This document shows, one piece after another, positions 8,391 through 18,125 of a stretch of 64,000 nt of DNA. A program made the translations under genes and the position numbers. Source of the stretch: Sphingomonas sp. Leaf407 (GTDB taxonomy: Bacteria > Pseudomonadota > Alphaproteobacteria > Sphingomonadales > Sphingomonadaceae); assembly GCF_001425385.1 (NCBI RefSeq), contig NZ_LMQO01000005.1, forward strand, positions 112,094 through 176,093. The letters are read 5' to 3'. The notes below the pieces were generated by a model. That model worked only from the letters and a program-made list of their open reading frames with translations, ran no database searches and was not told the origin of the DNA. Numbering within the stretch: position 1 is the stretch's first letter; each line of letters starts with the position of its first letter.

Positions 8391-11270
8391 ATGAGCGACA
8401 TCGACAACGACAAGCCGAAGCTGGGCACCCGTCAGCCGCTCGGCGTCAAGCGCACCGTTGAGACCGGCAAGGTGAAGCAGAGCTTCAGCCATGGCCGCTC
8501 CAACACGGTGGTCGTGGAGGTGAAGCGCCGCCGCGAACTCCGCCGCCCGGGTGAGGAACAGGGTGCCGAACAGGCTGCCCCCGCGCCGACTCCGGCCGTC
8601 GCCGCCACGGCGCGTCCGGCACCGGTCGCCCCGCCGCCCCGCCCGGCGGCGAGCAATGCCGGCCTTTCGCGTCACGAGCTGCAGACCAAACTGCTGCGCG
8701 AGGCGGAGGAAGCGCGCATGAACGCCGCCGAGGAACATCGGCGTCGCGACGAGCGGATCGCCCGCGAAGCGGTCGAAACCGAACGTTTGCGCGTCGAGGA
8801 AAAGGCGCGTGCCGCCGCCGAGCCCAAGGCCGAACCTGCACCTGCACCCGAGCCGGAAGCTGCACCCGCGCCCGCCCCGGAACCAGCGCCCGCGCCTGTT
8901 CCGGTTGCAGAGCCGACTCCGGCACCCGTATCGACGCCGGCACCGGCACCGGTTGTGGAAACCCCTGCACCGGCACCGGTCGCGGAAACTCCCGCACCTG
9001 CACCTGCGCCGGCCCCCACGCCTGCGCCGGCCCCGGTCGCAGCGAAGCCTGCCCAGGCTCCGCTGCGGGCTGCACCGCCGCGTCCGGCACCGACCCCGGC
9101 ACCGCAGCCGATCGTTCTGACCGCCGATCCCAACCGGCCGGCGCCGCGTCGCTTCACCCCGGTGCAGCGCCCGGAAATCCCCAAGCCGCAGCCCAAGCCC
9201 GAGCCGGCCCCCGCGCCCGCTCAAGCTGCTGCTGCCACGGCCGCTACTCCGGCACGCCCTGCCGCCGCCGGCGGGACCGCGCTGCGTTCCGCTCCGTCGG
9301 GCACCGGTCAGGCGACCCCGCGTCGCAACGAACCGGCGCGGCCCGCGCCGTCGCGCGACCGCAAGGGCGACGATCGTCGTCAATCGGGCAAGCTCACCGT
9401 TACCCGCGCGCTGGGCGACGACGGTGCGCGCTCGCGCAGCCTCGCCGCGCTCAAGCGCGCCCGCGAGAAGGAGAAGCGCGGCTTCGGTGGTCCGCGTGAA
9501 CCGCAGATCAAGCAGGTTCGCGACGTTCAGGTGCCCGAAACGATCACGGTGCAGGAACTCGCCAACCGCATGGCGGAAAAGGGTGCCGATCTGGTCAAGA
9601 CGCTCTTCAAGATGGGTTCGCCCGTCACGATGACGCAGACGATCGATCAGGACACCGCCGAGCTGCTCGTCACCGAATTCGGCCACAACATCGTTCGCGT
9701 GAGCGATGCCGACGTCGATCTGGCGCTCGACACGACCGAGGATCTGGCCGAGACGCTGCAGACGCGTCCGCCGGTCGTGACGATCATGGGTCACGTCGAC
9801 CACGGCAAGACCTCGCTGCTCGACGCGCTGCGCGGCACCGACGTAGTGCGCGGCGAAGCCGGCGGCATCACCCAGCATATCGGCGCCTATCAGGTGACGA
9901 TGAAGGACAAGTCGCGGATCACCTTCCTCGACACGCCCGGCCACGAAGCGTTCAGCGAAATGCGCGCGCGCGGTGCCGACGTGACCGACATCGTGATCCT
10001 CGCGGTCGCCGCCGACGACGGACTGATGCCGCAGACGATCGAGGCGATCCATCACACCCGCGCTGCCGGCAAGCCGATGATCGTCGCGATCAACAAGGTC
10101 GACAAGCACGAGGCGAACCCGCAGCGCATCCGCGAACGCCTGCTCGAACATGACGTGCAGGTCGAGGAAATGGGCGGCGAGACGCAGGACGTCGAAGTCT
10201 CGGCGCTCAAGAAGACCGGCCTCGAGCAACTGATCGAGAAAATCCAGCTCCAGGCCGAACTGCTCGAGTTGCAGGCCAACCCCGATCGCCCGGCGGAAGC
10301 CAGCGTGATCGAGGCGAAGCTCGACAAGGGCCGTGGTCCGGTGGCGACCGTGCTGGTCCGGCGCGGCACGCTGCGGGTCGGCGACGTGTTCGTCTGCGGC
10401 GCGGAAAGCGGCAAGGTCCGTGCGCTGATCGACGACAAGGGCCGTCAGGTGAAGGAAGCCGGTCCGTCGACTCCGGTCGAGGTGCTGGGCATGTCGGGCG
10501 TGCCGATGGCGGGCGATCCGCTGCAGGTGGTCGAGAGCGAGGCGCGTGCCCGCGAGGTCGCCGAATATCGTCAGGGCGTGCTGCTCCACAAGCGCACCAC
10601 CCAGGCGCCGGCCAGCCTCGAGAGCATGTTCTCGGCGCTCAAGTCGAAGCAGGCGATCGAATATCCGCTGGTGGTCAAGGCCGATACCCAAGGGTCGGTC
10701 GAAGCCATCGTCGGAGCGCTCAACAAGATCTCGACCGACGATATTCGGGTGCGCATCCTGCATTCGGGCGTCGGCGGCATCACCGAGAGCGACGTGACGC
10801 TGGCAGCGGCATCGGGGGCGCCGATCATCGGCTTCAACACCCGTCCCAACGCCAAGGCGCGCGAGATCGCCGAGCGGAACAAGGTGGCGTTCAAATATTA
10901 CGACGTCATTTACACGCTGACCGACGAGATTCGTGCGGGCATGGCGGGTACGCTCGGACCGGAAGCGTTCGAGACGGTCGTCGGCCGCGCCGAAATCCGC
11001 GAGGTCTTCTCGGCGGGCAAACATGGTCGGGCCGCCGGTTTGCTGGTCGTCGAAGGGATCATCCGCAAGGCGCTCAAGGCACGCATCACGCGCAACGATG
11101 TCATCATCTATCAGGGTGAGATCGCATCGCTGCGTCGCTTCAAGGACGATGTTCCCGAAGTGCGCGCCGGTCTGGAATGCGGTGTCACGTTCACGCAGAA
11201 CTTCACCGACATCAAGGCGGGCGACTACCTCGAAACCTATGAAGTCGAACTGCGCGACCGTACGCTGTGA
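8391..11270 (+). CDS. infB: Translation initiation factor IF-2
   Basis: GTPase that delivers initiator tRNA to the 30S subunit. The 959-residue product has an IF2 N-terminal motif (residues 1-50), a charged helix (about 85-150) and a long Ala/Pro/Glu-rich linker to about 330. The GTPase domain shows G1 GHVDHGKT at 467-474, G3 DTPGH near 514 and G4 NKVD at 568-571, followed by beta-barrel domains and the C-terminal fMet-tRNA-binding domain ([17 protein letters not shown]). The linker is built from near-repeats of [13 protein letters not shown] sequence and is the part most likely to vary between strains. The stop overlaps the start of the next gene. Confidence 0.97.
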   Translation: MSDIDNDKPKLGTRQPLGVKRTVETGKVKQSFSHGRSNTVVVEVKRRRELRRPGEEQGAEQAAPAPTPAVAATARPAPVAPPPRPAASNAGLSRHELQTKLLREAEEARMNAAEEHRRRDERIAREAVETERLRVEEKARAAAEPKAEPAPAPEPEAAPAPAPEPAPAPVPVAEPTPAPVSTPAPAPVVETPAPAPVAETPAPAPAPAPTPAPAPVAAKPAQAPLRAAPPRPAPTPAPQPIVLTADPNRPAPRRFTPVQRPEIPKPQPKPEPAPAPAQAAAATAATPARPAAAGGTALRSAPSGTGQATPRRNEPARPAPSRDRKGDDRRQSGKLTVTRALGDDGARSRSLAALKRAREKEKRGFGGPREPQIKQVRDVQVPETITVQELANRMAEKGADLVKTLFKMGSPVTMTQTIDQDTAELLVTEFGHNIVRVSDADVDLALDTTEDLAETLQTRPPVVTIMGHVDHGKTSLLDALRGTDVVRGEAGGITQHIGAYQVTMKDKSRITFLDTPGHEAFSEMRARGADVTDIVILAVAADDGLMPQTIEAIHHTRAAGKPMIVAINKVDKHEANPQRIRERLLEHDVQVEEMGGETQDVEVSALKKTGLEQLIEKIQLQAELLELQANPDRPAEASVIEAKLDKGRGPVATVLVRRGTLRVGDVFVCGAESGKVRALIDDKGRQVKEAGPSTPVEVLGMSGVPMAGDPLQVVESEARAREVAEYRQGVLLHKRTTQAPASLESMFSALKSKQAIEYPLVVKADTQGSVEAIVGALNKISTDDIRVRILHSGVGGITESDVTLAAASGAPIIGFNTRPNAKAREIAERNKVAFKYYDVIYTLTDEIRAGMAGTLGPEAFETVVGRAEIREVFSAGKHGRAAGLLVVEGIIRKALKARITRNDVIIYQGEIASLRRFKDDVPEVRAGLECGVTFTQNFTDIKAGDYLETYEVELRDRTL

Positions 11271-11872
11271 GTGAAGGGCGGCAGGGGGCGACCCTTGCCG
11301 CCATGCTCTGGCCCAGGCTCCGCTGGTGCGGCGTCTGGGTGGTCGGCGGGGCGGCGGCATTGTTCGTCGCCAATCTGTTCGGTGGCCGAGCGATGCTCGT
11401 CGCGGTCGGTCTGCTCGGCGGTTGCTGGCTCCTGCTGGCCCTCGATGGCGTGCGGACCGGCTGGCGCTGGCGCGGAATCGGCATTCCGGCGTTGCTGCTG
11501 GTCCTGTTACCGGTCGTCGCGGTCCCCTTCGCGGGCTTTGCCGGCGGGCGGGTGCTCTACTGGTCGCATGTCGCACCGTCGTGGTGGTCGCTTCGCTCGC
11601 ATGGCCCGGCCTTCGATGCGGCGTTTGCGGGCGGCGAATTACCTCCCGGCGCTGTTGCGGTCGACCGCGATGGCAACCGAACCGCCTTCCGCACCATCGG
11701 CGACCCTTCGACGGACTGGGCGGCGATCGTCCATGATCCGACCGATCGCATGGCCGCCGCGCGCGGCTGGAACGGCGGACCGGTCGGGCGCGATATTGCC
11801 GCCATGTTCGGCAGCACCACCATCTGGTGCCAGCGACTCGACAGTCACTGGTTCCACTGTCAATTCGGTTGA
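11267..11872 (+). CDS. Inner-membrane protein of unknown function
   Basis: The 201-residue product has three hydrophobic stretches suited to membrane spans: about residues 22-42, 43-61 and 72-95. A C-terminal soluble part of about 100 residues follows and probably faces the periplasm. I do not recognise a family. The start is a GTG overlapping the infB stop codon (GTGA), and rbfA begins 3 nt after the stop, so it is co-translated within the operon. The two Cys near the end (WCQRLDSHWFHCQFG) could form a disulfide. No function is inferred beyond this. Confidence 0.65.
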   Translation: MSEGRQGATLAAMLWPRLRWCGVWVVGGAAALFVANLFGGRAMLVAVGLLGGCWLLLALDGVRTGWRWRGIGIPALLLVLLPVVAVPFAGFAGGRVLYWSHVAPSWWSLRSHGPAFDAAFAGGELPPGAVAVDRDGNRTAFRTIGDPSTDWAAIVHDPTDRMAAARGWNGGPVGRDIAAMFGSTTIWCQRLDSHWFHCQFG

Positions 11873-11875
11873 GCC

Positions 11876-12277
11876 ATGTCAGACACCACCCCCGAAACCC
11901 GCTCCGTCCGCCTGCTGCGCGTCGGCGAACAGGTCCGCCACATCCTCGCGGAAATTCTCGCGCGCGGCGACGTGCATGACGACGTGCTCGAAAAACACTT
12001 CGTCTCCGTCACCGAAGTGCGGATGTCGCCCGACCTGCGCCATGCGACGGTGTTCGTGAAACCGTTTCTCGGCAAGGATGAGGGCGTCGTGCTGAAGGCG
12101 CTGCGCACCAACACCGCCTATCTCCAGTCGGAGGTCGCGCGGCGGGTGAACCTGAAATATGCCGCCAAGCTCAAGTTCCTGATCGACGAAAGCTTCGACG
12201 AAGGCGGCCGCATCGACCAGTTGCTGCGCGATCCCAAGGTCGCGCGCGATCTGGAACCGGGCGACGCCGAGGACTGA
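11876..12277 (+). CDS. rbfA: 30S ribosome-binding factor A
   Basis: RbfA is a KH-fold factor needed for late 30S maturation and 16S rRNA 5' processing. The 133-residue product shows [14 protein letters not shown] at the start, [19 protein letters not shown] in the centre, and [23 protein letters not shown] near the end, all family hallmarks. It has an ATG start. It sits in the usual place between infB and truB, with tdk inserted directly after it. Confidence 0.95.
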   Translation: MSDTTPETRSVRLLRVGEQVRHILAEILARGDVHDDVLEKHFVSVTEVRMSPDLRHATVFVKPFLGKDEGVVLKALRTNTAYLQSEVARRVNLKYAAKLKFLIDESFDEGGRIDQLLRDPKVARDLEPGDAED

Positions 12278-12844
12278 GTGGCCAAGCTCTATTTCTATTA
12301 TGCGTCGATGAACGCGGGCAAATCGACCACGCTGCTGCAAGCCGACTTCAACTATCGCGAACGCGGGTTGACGACGATGCTGTTCACCGCCGGAATCGAC
12401 ACGCGCGAGGGGATGGGCGTCATCGGCTCGCGCATCGGCCTGTCGGCGCCCGCCATTCCGTTCGATGCCGCGAGCGACCTGTTCGCGGCCGTCGGCAAGG
12501 CACCGGTCGATTGCGTGCTGATCGACGAGGCGCAGTTCCTGACCGGTGCCCAGGTCGATCAACTGGCGGCGGTGGCCGACGATCTGAACGTGCCGGTGCT
12601 CGCCTATGGCCTGCGTACCGACTTTCTCGGACAGTTGTTTCCCGGATCGGCGCGGTTGCTGGCGATCGCCGATGCGCTGGTCGAACTGAAATCGGTGTGC
12701 GACTGCGGGCGCAAGGCGACGATGAACCTGCGCGTCGATGCGACCGGCCACGCGGTCCGTGAAGGGCAACAAACCGAGATCGGCGGCAACGACCGCTATG
12801 TGGCGCTGTGCCGCCGTCATTTTTGCGAGGCGATGCGGGGCTGA
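12278..12844 (+). CDS. tdk: Thymidine kinase (type II, tetrameric)
   Basis: Salvage enzyme that phosphorylates thymidine to dTMP with ATP. The 188-residue product has the P-loop [14 protein letters not shown] at residues 7-20, the Walker B-like DEAQFL near 86-91, the lasso/zinc region with [12 protein letters not shown] near 146-157, and the substrate loop [15 protein letters not shown] at the end. The start is GTG, immediately after the rbfA stop, and the stop overlaps truB (ATGA). A thymidine kinase gene inside the rimP-rpsO operon is an unusual setting compared with enterobacteria; it ties nucleotide salvage to the ribosome-assembly transcript. Confidence 0.92.
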   Translation: MAKLYFYYASMNAGKSTTLLQADFNYRERGLTTMLFTAGIDTREGMGVIGSRIGLSAPAIPFDAASDLFAAVGKAPVDCVLIDEAQFLTGAQVDQLAAVADDLNVPVLAYGLRTDFLGQLFPGSARLLAIADALVELKSVCDCGRKATMNLRVDATGHAVREGQQTEIGGNDRYVALCRRHFCEAMRG

Positions 12845-13737
12845 TGCACGGCTGGATCATCATCGACAAGCCGGTGGGGCCGGGTTCGACCCAGGTCGTC
12901 TCGGCGGTCAAGCGCGCGCTGCGCCATGGCGGCTATGGCAAGTACAAGGTGGGCCACGGCGGCACGCTCGATCCGCTGGCCTCGGGCGTGCTCCCGGTCG
13001 CGGTCGGCGAGGCGACGAAGCTGGCCGGGCGGATGCTCGATGCGTCCAAGACCTACGACTTCACGATCCGCTTCGGGTCGCAGACCGATACGCTGGATCT
13101 GGAGGGCAAGGTGATCGCCGAATCACCGGTCCGCCCGACCCGCGCCGCGATCGAGAATGTGCTGGCGCGCTTCACCGGACCGATCGAACAGGTGCCGCCC
13201 GCCTATTCGGCGCTGAAGGTCGATGGCGAACGCGCCTATGATCTGGCGCGCAAGGGCGAGGAGGTGGTGCTCGCCACGCGAGCGGTGACGATTCACGAGT
13301 TGCAGATCGTGGCGGCCTATGGCGATCCGCTCGAAGAAGTCACCCTTACCGCCTATGTTTCCAAGGGCACCTATATCCGCAGCCTTGCCCGCGACATCGC
13401 GCTCGCGCTCGGCAGCGTCGGCCATGTCACGATGCTGCGCCGGACGAAGGCCGGGCCGTTCACGTTGGAATCGGCCATTTCGCTGGACAAACTGGCCGAA
13501 ATGGGTCAGGGGCGCACGCTTGAAGAAACGCTCCTGCCACTGGGGGTGGGGCTGGACGACATCCCGGCTCTATCGCTGGACGCCGATCAGGCAGGGCGGC
13601 TCCGTCAGGGGCTTCGCTTGATCGGTTTCGCTGCGACCGACGGTCTGGGCTTTGCGACACTGGACGATGTGCCGGTGGCGCTGGTCGAAACCCTCGCCGG
13701 GGAAACCCGGGTCGTGCGCGGCTTCAACCTCGCATAG
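12844..13737 (+). CDS. truB: tRNA pseudouridine-55 synthase
   Basis: TruB makes pseudouridine 55 in the T-loop of tRNAs. The 297-residue product has the N-terminal GWIIIDKPVGPGSTQVV, the catalytic region GHGGTLDPLASGVLPVAVG with the essential Asp in TLDP (about residue 44), and the second motif KTYDFTIRFG. The ATG at 12844 overlaps the tdk stop; an upstream start at 12808 would lie inside tdk. It lies 12 nt upstream of rpsO, the usual arrangement. Confidence 0.96.
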   Translation: MHGWIIIDKPVGPGSTQVVSAVKRALRHGGYGKYKVGHGGTLDPLASGVLPVAVGEATKLAGRMLDASKTYDFTIRFGSQTDTLDLEGKVIAESPVRPTRAAIENVLARFTGPIEQVPPAYSALKVDGERAYDLARKGEEVVLATRAVTIHELQIVAAYGDPLEEVTLTAYVSKGTYIRSLARDIALALGSVGHVTMLRRTKAGPFTLESAISLDKLAEMGQGRTLEETLLPLGVGLDDIPALSLDADQAGRLRQGLRLIGFAATDGLGFATLDDVPVALVETLAGETRVVRGFNLA

Positions 13738-13749
13738 AAAGGATCTACG

Positions 13750-14019
13750 ATGTCGATCACTCCCGAAAACCGTCAGGCACTGATTCAGGAACATGGCCGC
13801 GCCGAAGGCGATACCGGCAGCCCTGAAGTACAGGTCGCCATCCTGACGACGCGCATCCAGAATCTGACCGAACACTTCAAGACCCATGCGAAGGACAATC
13901 ATTCGCGTCGCGGTCTGCTGATGCTGGTCAACAAGCGGCGTTCGCTGCTCGACTATCTGAAGAAGAAGGACGCGGAGCGCTATGGCGCGCTGATCGCGAA
14001 GCTCGGCCTTCGGAAGTAA
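13750..14019 (+). CDS. rpsO: 30S ribosomal protein S15
   Basis: The 89-residue product is full length and matches S15 from end to end: [15 protein letters not shown] near residue 16, [19 protein letters not shown] near 38, and [20 protein letters not shown] near the end. S15 binds 16S rRNA early in 30S assembly. The gene is the last of the operon and is followed after 7 nt by a strong terminator. In enterobacteria rpsO is co-transcribed with pnp; here pnp begins 233 bp downstream behind its own structured leader. Confidence 0.98.
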   Translation: MSITPENRQALIQEHGRAEGDTGSPEVQVAILTTRIQNLTEHFKTHAKDNHSRRGLLMLVNKRRSLLDYLKKKDAERYGALIAKLGLRK

Positions 14020-14026
14020 CGGACAA

Positions 14027-14053
14027 GGGCGGCCCCCACGGGCCGCCCTTTTT
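14027..14053 (+). terminator. Rho-independent terminator of the rimP-rpsO operon
   Basis: Perfect 9-bp GC stem GGGCGGCCC / GGGCCGCCC with loop CCAC, followed directly by TTTTT. It starts 7 nt after the rpsO stop codon. It should separate rpsO from pnp, fully or in part. Confidence 0.85.
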
Positions 14054-14060
14054 CCATGAC

Positions 14061-14206
14061 CACGGTCGCACGACCGTGCGTGAGATTCCCCGGAAAACGG
14101 GGTATGGGCTTTGTGACCGGTTGACCGGCCAAGCCGTCCCGCCGCAATCCGGCGATGCGGGACACCGGGCCGAAACGGCCTGATCCAAGGGGTGGAGATT
14201 CCACCC
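14061..14206 (+). promoter_or_regulatory. Structured pnp leader with six consecutive hairpins
   Basis: Between the rpsO terminator and pnp, six short stems follow one another: 14061-14078 (CACGGTCG/CGACCGTG), 14088-14102 (CCCCG/CGGGG, loop GAAAA), 14107-14135 (GGCTT/AAGCC enclosing CCGG/CCGG), 14136-14163 (GTCCCGC/GCGGGAC), 14168-14180 (GGCCG/CGGCC) and 14190-14206 (GGGTGGA/TCCACCC, loop GAT). The last stem ends 46 nt before the pnp ATG. In E. coli the pnp leader is cut by RNase III and PNPase then represses its own mRNA; a similar scheme here is inference. No promoter was located with confidence. Confidence 0.55.
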
Positions 14207-14252
14207 AAGCTGCCCCGGCGCGCATCTGGCCGCCGGACGCGAAGGAAACGAT

Positions 14253-16586
14253 ATGTTCGATATCAAGAAAAGCACCATGGACCTGGGTGGCAAGACGCTC
14301 ACCCTCGAAACGGGCCGCGTCGCGCGGCAGGCGGACGGCGCGGTCATCGCGACGCTCGGCGAAACCGTGGTGCTGTGCGCGGTCACCGCCGCACGCTCGG
14401 TGAAGGAAGGGCAGGACTTCTTCCCGCTGACCGTCCATTACCAGGAAAAATATTCGGCGGCGGGCCGTATCCCCGGCGGCTTCTTCAAGCGCGAGCGCGG
14501 TGCGACCGAGAAGGAAACGCTGACCAGCCGCCTGATCGACCGTCCGATCCGCCCGTTGTTCCCGGAAGGGTTCTACAACGAGATCAACGTGATCTGCCAG
14601 GTGCTGTCGTATGACGGCGAGAACGAGCCGGACATCGTCGCAATGATCGCGGCATCGGCGGCGCTGACCATCTCGGGCGTGCCGTTCATGGGCCCGATCG
14701 GTGCGGCGCGCGTCGGCTATGTCAATGGCGAGTACGTCCTGAACCCGACGCTGGAGCAGGTGAAGGCGGGCGATCTCGACCTCGTCGTCGCCGCCACCGG
14801 CAATGCGGTGATGATGGTCGAATCCGAAGCCAAGGAACTGTCGGAAGAGATCATGCTCGGCGCGGTCGTGTTCGCGCATGATGCGTCGAAGAAGATCGTG
14901 AACTGCATCATCGATCTGGCCGAACAGGCCGCCAAGGAGCCGTGGGAGCTGGCGCCGGTCGCCGACCAGTCGGCCGCCAAGAAGAAGCTGAAGACGCTGA
15001 TCGGCAAGGACCTTGCCGCCGCCTACAAGCTGACCGACAAGCAGGCGCGCCAGAACGCGATCAACGACGCGCGCACCAAGGCGCGCGAAGCCTTCGCCGA
15101 CCTGAAGGAAAGCGATCCGGCGCAGTATCTCGGCACGCTCAAGCTCGTGAAGAAGCTCGAAGCCGAGATCGTCCGCACCGCCATCCTGAAGGACGGCCGC
15201 CGCATCGACGGTCGCGACACCCGCACGGTCCGCCCAATCGAGGCGATGGTCCACTTCCTGCCGCGCGCGCACGGTTCGGCGCTGTTCACCCGCGGCGAGA
15301 CGCAGGCGATCTGCACGACCACGCTCGGCACCAAGGACGCCGAGCAGATGATCGACGGGCTGAACGGCCTGCACTATGAAAACTTCATGCTGCACTACAA
15401 CTTCCCGCCGTACTCGGTCGGTGAAGTCGGCCGCTTCGGTGCGCCGGGCCGTCGCGAAGTCGGCCATGGCAAGCTGGCATGGCGCGCGCTGCACCCGGTA
15501 CTGCCGTCGAAGGAAGAATTTCCCTACACCATCCGCGTCCTGTCGGACATCACCGAGTCGAACGGCTCGTCGTCGATGGCGACGGTCTGCGGCGGTTCGC
15601 TGTCGATGATGGACGCGGGCGTGCCGCTCAAGCGTCCGGTGTCGGGCATCGCCATGGGCCTGATCCTCGAAGGCAAGGACTATGCCGTCATCAGCGACAT
15701 CCTCGGCGACGAGGATCATCTGGGCGACATGGACTTCAAGGTCGCTGGCACCAGCGAGGGCATCACCTCGCTCCAGATGGACATCAAGATCGCCGGTATC
15801 ACCGAAGAGATCATGAAGGTCGCGCTGGCACAGGCCAATGAAGGCCGCGCGCACATCCTCGGCGAAATGGCCAAGGCGCTGGGCGAAACCCGTGGCGAGC
15901 TGTCGGCGCATGCCCCGCGCATCGAAACCTTCACGATCGACAAGTCGAAGATCCGTGAAGTGATCGGCACCGGCGGCAAGGTGATCCGCGAGATCGTCGC
16001 CACCACCGGCGCGAAGGTCGACATCGACGATGAGGGCGTCATCAAGGTGTCGTCGTCCGATCCGGCGCAGATCGAAGCCGCGATCAACTGGATCAAGGGG
16101 CTGGTCGAAGAGGCCGAGGTCGGCAAGATCTACAACGGCAAGGTCGTCAACCTCGTCGATTTCGGTGCTTTCGTGAACTTCATGGGCGGCAAGGACGGCC
16201 TCGTCCACGTCAGCGAGATCCGCAACGAACGGACCGAGAAGGTTTCCGACGTCCTGTCCGAAGGGCAGGAAGTGAAGGTCAAGGTCCTCGAAGTCGATCC
16301 GCGCGGCAAGGTTCGCCTGTCGATGCGCGTCGTCGATCAGGAAACCGGTGCGGAGCTGGAAGACAGCCGCCCGGCGCGCGAACCGCGCGAGCGCGGTGAG
16401 CGTGGTCCGCGCGGCGACCGTGGCCCCCGCGAGGGTGGCGATCGCGGCCCGCGCGAAGGCGGCGATCGCGGTCCGCGTCGCGACGGCGGCGACCGTGGCC
16501 CGCGCCGCGACCGTGGCCCGCGTCGCGAGGAATCGAAGGACGACGGCGGCAACGCCGGCCTGCCTTCGTTCATCACCGACAACTAA
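14253..16586 (+). CDS. pnp: Polyribonucleotide nucleotidyltransferase (PNPase)
   Basis: 3'-5' phosphorolytic exoribonuclease and degradosome-type enzyme. The 777-residue product has two RNase PH domains ([19 protein letters not shown] in the first; [22 protein letters not shown] [19 protein letters not shown] in the second), a KH domain around [11 protein letters not shown] (near 570), and an S1 domain beginning at [20 protein letters not shown] (near 627). The C-terminal 70 residues form an Arg/Gly-rich tail of repeated [12 protein letters not shown] units. Such a tail is absent from E. coli PNPase and could bind RNA or RNase E. Start ATG 14253 has AAGGAAA upstream. Confidence 0.97.
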   Translation: MFDIKKSTMDLGGKTLTLETGRVARQADGAVIATLGETVVLCAVTAARSVKEGQDFFPLTVHYQEKYSAAGRIPGGFFKRERGATEKETLTSRLIDRPIRPLFPEGFYNEINVICQVLSYDGENEPDIVAMIAASAALTISGVPFMGPIGAARVGYVNGEYVLNPTLEQVKAGDLDLVVAATGNAVMMVESEAKELSEEIMLGAVVFAHDASKKIVNCIIDLAEQAAKEPWELAPVADQSAAKKKLKTLIGKDLAAAYKLTDKQARQNAINDARTKAREAFADLKESDPAQYLGTLKLVKKLEAEIVRTAILKDGRRIDGRDTRTVRPIEAMVHFLPRAHGSALFTRGETQAICTTTLGTKDAEQMIDGLNGLHYENFMLHYNFPPYSVGEVGRFGAPGRREVGHGKLAWRALHPVLPSKEEFPYTIRVLSDITESNGSSSMATVCGGSLSMMDAGVPLKRPVSGIAMGLILEGKDYAVISDILGDEDHLGDMDFKVAGTSEGITSLQMDIKIAGITEEIMKVALAQANEGRAHILGEMAKALGETRGELSAHAPRIETFTIDKSKIREVIGTGGKVIREIVATTGAKVDIDDEGVIKVSSSDPAQIEAAINWIKGLVEEAEVGKIYNGKVVNLVDFGAFVNFMGGKDGLVHVSEIRNERTEKVSDVLSEGQEVKVKVLEVDPRGKVRLSMRVVDQETGAELEDSRPAREPRERGERGPRGDRGPREGGDRGPREGGDRGPRRDGGDRGPRRDRGPRREESKDDGGNAGLPSFITDN

Positions 16587-16602
16587 AACGTCGACCTGAC
16601 GC

Positions 16603-16640
16603 AAGAAGGGGGGCCCGCGGCGACGCAGGCCCCCCTTCTT
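16603..16640. terminator. Bidirectional terminator between pnp and the DUF892 gene
   Basis: A perfect 13-bp stem (AAGAAGGGGGGCC / GGCCCCCCTTCTT) with a 12-nt loop sits between the convergent pnp and DUF892 genes. The pyrimidine-rich ends allow action from either side. Confidence 0.75.
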
Positions 16641-16652
16641 CGTTGCAGCGGA

Positions 16653-17168
16653 TCAGGCTTCGGCGAGTTCGGCCTTGGCGTTGACCTTGTGTTCCGCCAT
16701 CGCCGTCAGCTTCTCATCGGTCGCGCGTTCCTCGGCGAGCGTCTCGGCCAGCAGGCTGGCAAGGTCTTCGCGGCCCAGTTGCCGCGCCCATGCGATCAGC
16801 GTGCCGTAGCGGGTGATCTCATAATGCTCGACCGCCTGCGCCGAAGCGATCAGCGCCGCGTCCAGCACCTTCTTGTCGGCGATCTCGCCGGCGACCTCGT
16901 TCGCTTCCTTGATGATACCGTCGATCGCCGGGCAGGTGACGGCCTTCTTGGTCGCGCCGTGCAGTTCGAACACCTGGTCCAGCCGCCGGATCTGCCCCTC
17001 GGTTTCCGCCAGATGCCGCTCGAACCCGGCCTTGAGTTCGGGGTCGGTCGCCTTTTCGGTCATCTTGGGCAGCGCCTTGAGAATCTGGTTCTCGGCGTAA
17101 TAAATGTCCTGCAACTGGTGGACGAACAGGTCGTCGAGCGTGGCGATGTCCTTGGAAAACAGGCCCAT
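16653..17168 (-). CDS. DUF892 ferritin-like protein (YciE/YciF type)
   Basis: A 171-residue helical protein of the DUF892 family. Hallmarks are the N-terminal DLFVHQLQDIYYAENQILKALPKM (first helix with its E residues), GQIRRLDQVFELHG, and AQAVEHYEITRYGTL with the His/Glu pair expected in a ferritin-like di-iron site. Relatives are stress-induced, and in alphaproteobacteria they often belong to the general stress response. A candidate sigma-EcfG-like promoter lies upstream at 17204-17229. The role is not proven; iron-dependent protection is inference. Confidence 0.85.
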   Translation of the reverse strand: MGLFSKDIATLDDLFVHQLQDIYYAENQILKALPKMTEKATDPELKAGFERHLAETEGQIRRLDQVFELHGATKKAVTCPAIDGIIKEANEVAGEIADKKVLDAALIASAQAVEHYEITRYGTLIAWARQLGREDLASLLAETLAEERATDEKLTAMAEHKVNAKAELAEA

Positions 17169-17203
17169 GGCAGGTTCCTTCGCTTGTGGGGTAATGCCCC
17201 CTC

Positions 17204-17229
17204 AACGATGCGACGGCCCGCTGGTTGCC
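17204..17229 (-). promoter_or_regulatory. Candidate sigma-EcfG-like promoter
   Basis: On the minus strand GGCAAC is followed by exactly 16 nt and then CGTT. The general stress response promoter of alphaproteobacteria is GGAAC-N16/17-CGTT, so this differs at one base of the -35 element. It ends 36 nt upstream of the DUF892 start, a plausible distance, and DUF892 genes are common members of that regulon. Confidence 0.35.
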
Positions 17230-17239
17230 TGTTCGCGCA

Positions 17240-18022
17240 TCAGCCGCCGCGACAGGCGAGCGCTGCGACGACATCCTCCAGCCGGGCGGGGTCGCCGAGC
17301 GCGATGACCTCGCCGATGCTGCCGGCATGGAGCGGATCGCCCGCCCAGTCGCTCATCGTGCCGCCGGCGCCTTCGACGACGGGCACCAGCGCGGCGAAGT
17401 CGTGGAGCTTCAACCCCGCCTCGACCACCAGATCGATATGGCCCGAGGCGAGCGTGCCATAGGAATAACAGTCGCCCCCCAGCACGGTCGAGCGGACCTT
17501 CGCCTCGACATGCTCGAAGCCGTGCAACTGCCCGTCATCGAACAGTGCCGGGCTGGTAGTGGCGAGTAGCGCATCGGCGAGCGTCCGGCACCGGCGGGTC
17601 TGCGCCGGGCGACCGTTGAAGGTCGTGCCGCGGCCGACCGCGCCCAGCCAGCGTTCGGCGATGATCGGCTGGTCGATGATACCGAGGACCGGCCAGCCGT
17701 CCTCGACCAGCGCGATCAGCGTACCGAAGATCGGCCGGCCGGCGATGAACGAGCGGGTGCCGTCGATCGGGTCGAGCACCCAGTTGCGCCCGCTGCTGCC
17801 TTCGCGAACACCATATTCCTCGCCCTGAATACCGTCCGACGGCCGTTCGCGTTCGATGATCGCGCGCATCGCCGCCTCCGCCTCGCGGTCGGCGAGCGTC
17901 ACCGGGGACGCATCGTCCTTGATCTCCAGCCCGAACTCGGCACGGAAGCGCGGGCGGATCGCCGCGCCCGCCGCATCGGCAAGTTTCATCGCGAGGGCGA
18001 GGTCGGCGGCGGTGACGGGCAT
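17240..18022 (-). CDS. hisN: Inositol-monophosphatase-family histidinol-phosphatase
   Basis: Mg-dependent phosphatase of the IMPase fold. The 260-residue product has ADREAEAAMR, GEEYG (metal-binding Glu region), the signature WVLDPIDGTRSFIAG near residue 87, and the C-terminal KLHDFAALVPVVEGAGG with its conserved Asp. The overall sequence resembles HisN histidinol-phosphate phosphatases, which do the eighth histidine step in organisms lacking HisB phosphatase. hisZ lies elsewhere in the window, so histidine genes are scattered. An inositol or other phosphatase is possible. The ATG at 18022 fits the family start. Confidence 0.8.
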   Translation of the reverse strand: MPVTAADLALAMKLADAAGAAIRPRFRAEFGLEIKDDASPVTLADREAEAAMRAIIERERPSDGIQGEEYGVREGSSGRNWVLDPIDGTRSFIAGRPIFGTLIALVEDGWPVLGIIDQPIIAERWLGAVGRGTTFNGRPAQTRRCRTLADALLATTSPALFDDGQLHGFEHVEAKVRSTVLGGDCYSYGTLASGHIDLVVEAGLKLHDFAALVPVVEGAGGTMSDWAGDPLHAGSIGEVIALGDPARLEDVVAALACRGG

Positions 18023-18125
18023 GCGGGACCTTTTCGGCAGCGTGGATCGCCCCCGAATAGGCGGGGTGACGGCCAAAGCGCAAAGGATACTCGCAGCGGT
18101 CGCAAATCGCTGCCACACCCACCTC

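Noticed and set aside
8840..9250. Direct-repeat-rich stretch resembling a CRISPR or satellite array
   Set aside because: It is the Pro/Ala-rich linker of IF-2. The repeats are codon-level near-repeats in frame, without regular spacers.
8280..11576. 1098-codon open frame on the minus strand opposite infB
   Set aside because: Shadow of infB. The His/Arg/Asp-rich translation and late Gly/Arg/Cys runs are the reverse of the Ala/Pro-rich linker codons.
16377..16545. Short direct repeats in the 3' end of pnp
   Set aside because: They encode the Arg/Gly-rich tail in frame, so they are coding low complexity and not a separate element.
13980..16604. 874-codon minus-strand frame opposite pnp
   Set aside because: Shadow of PNPase; no ribosome-binding site or family match.
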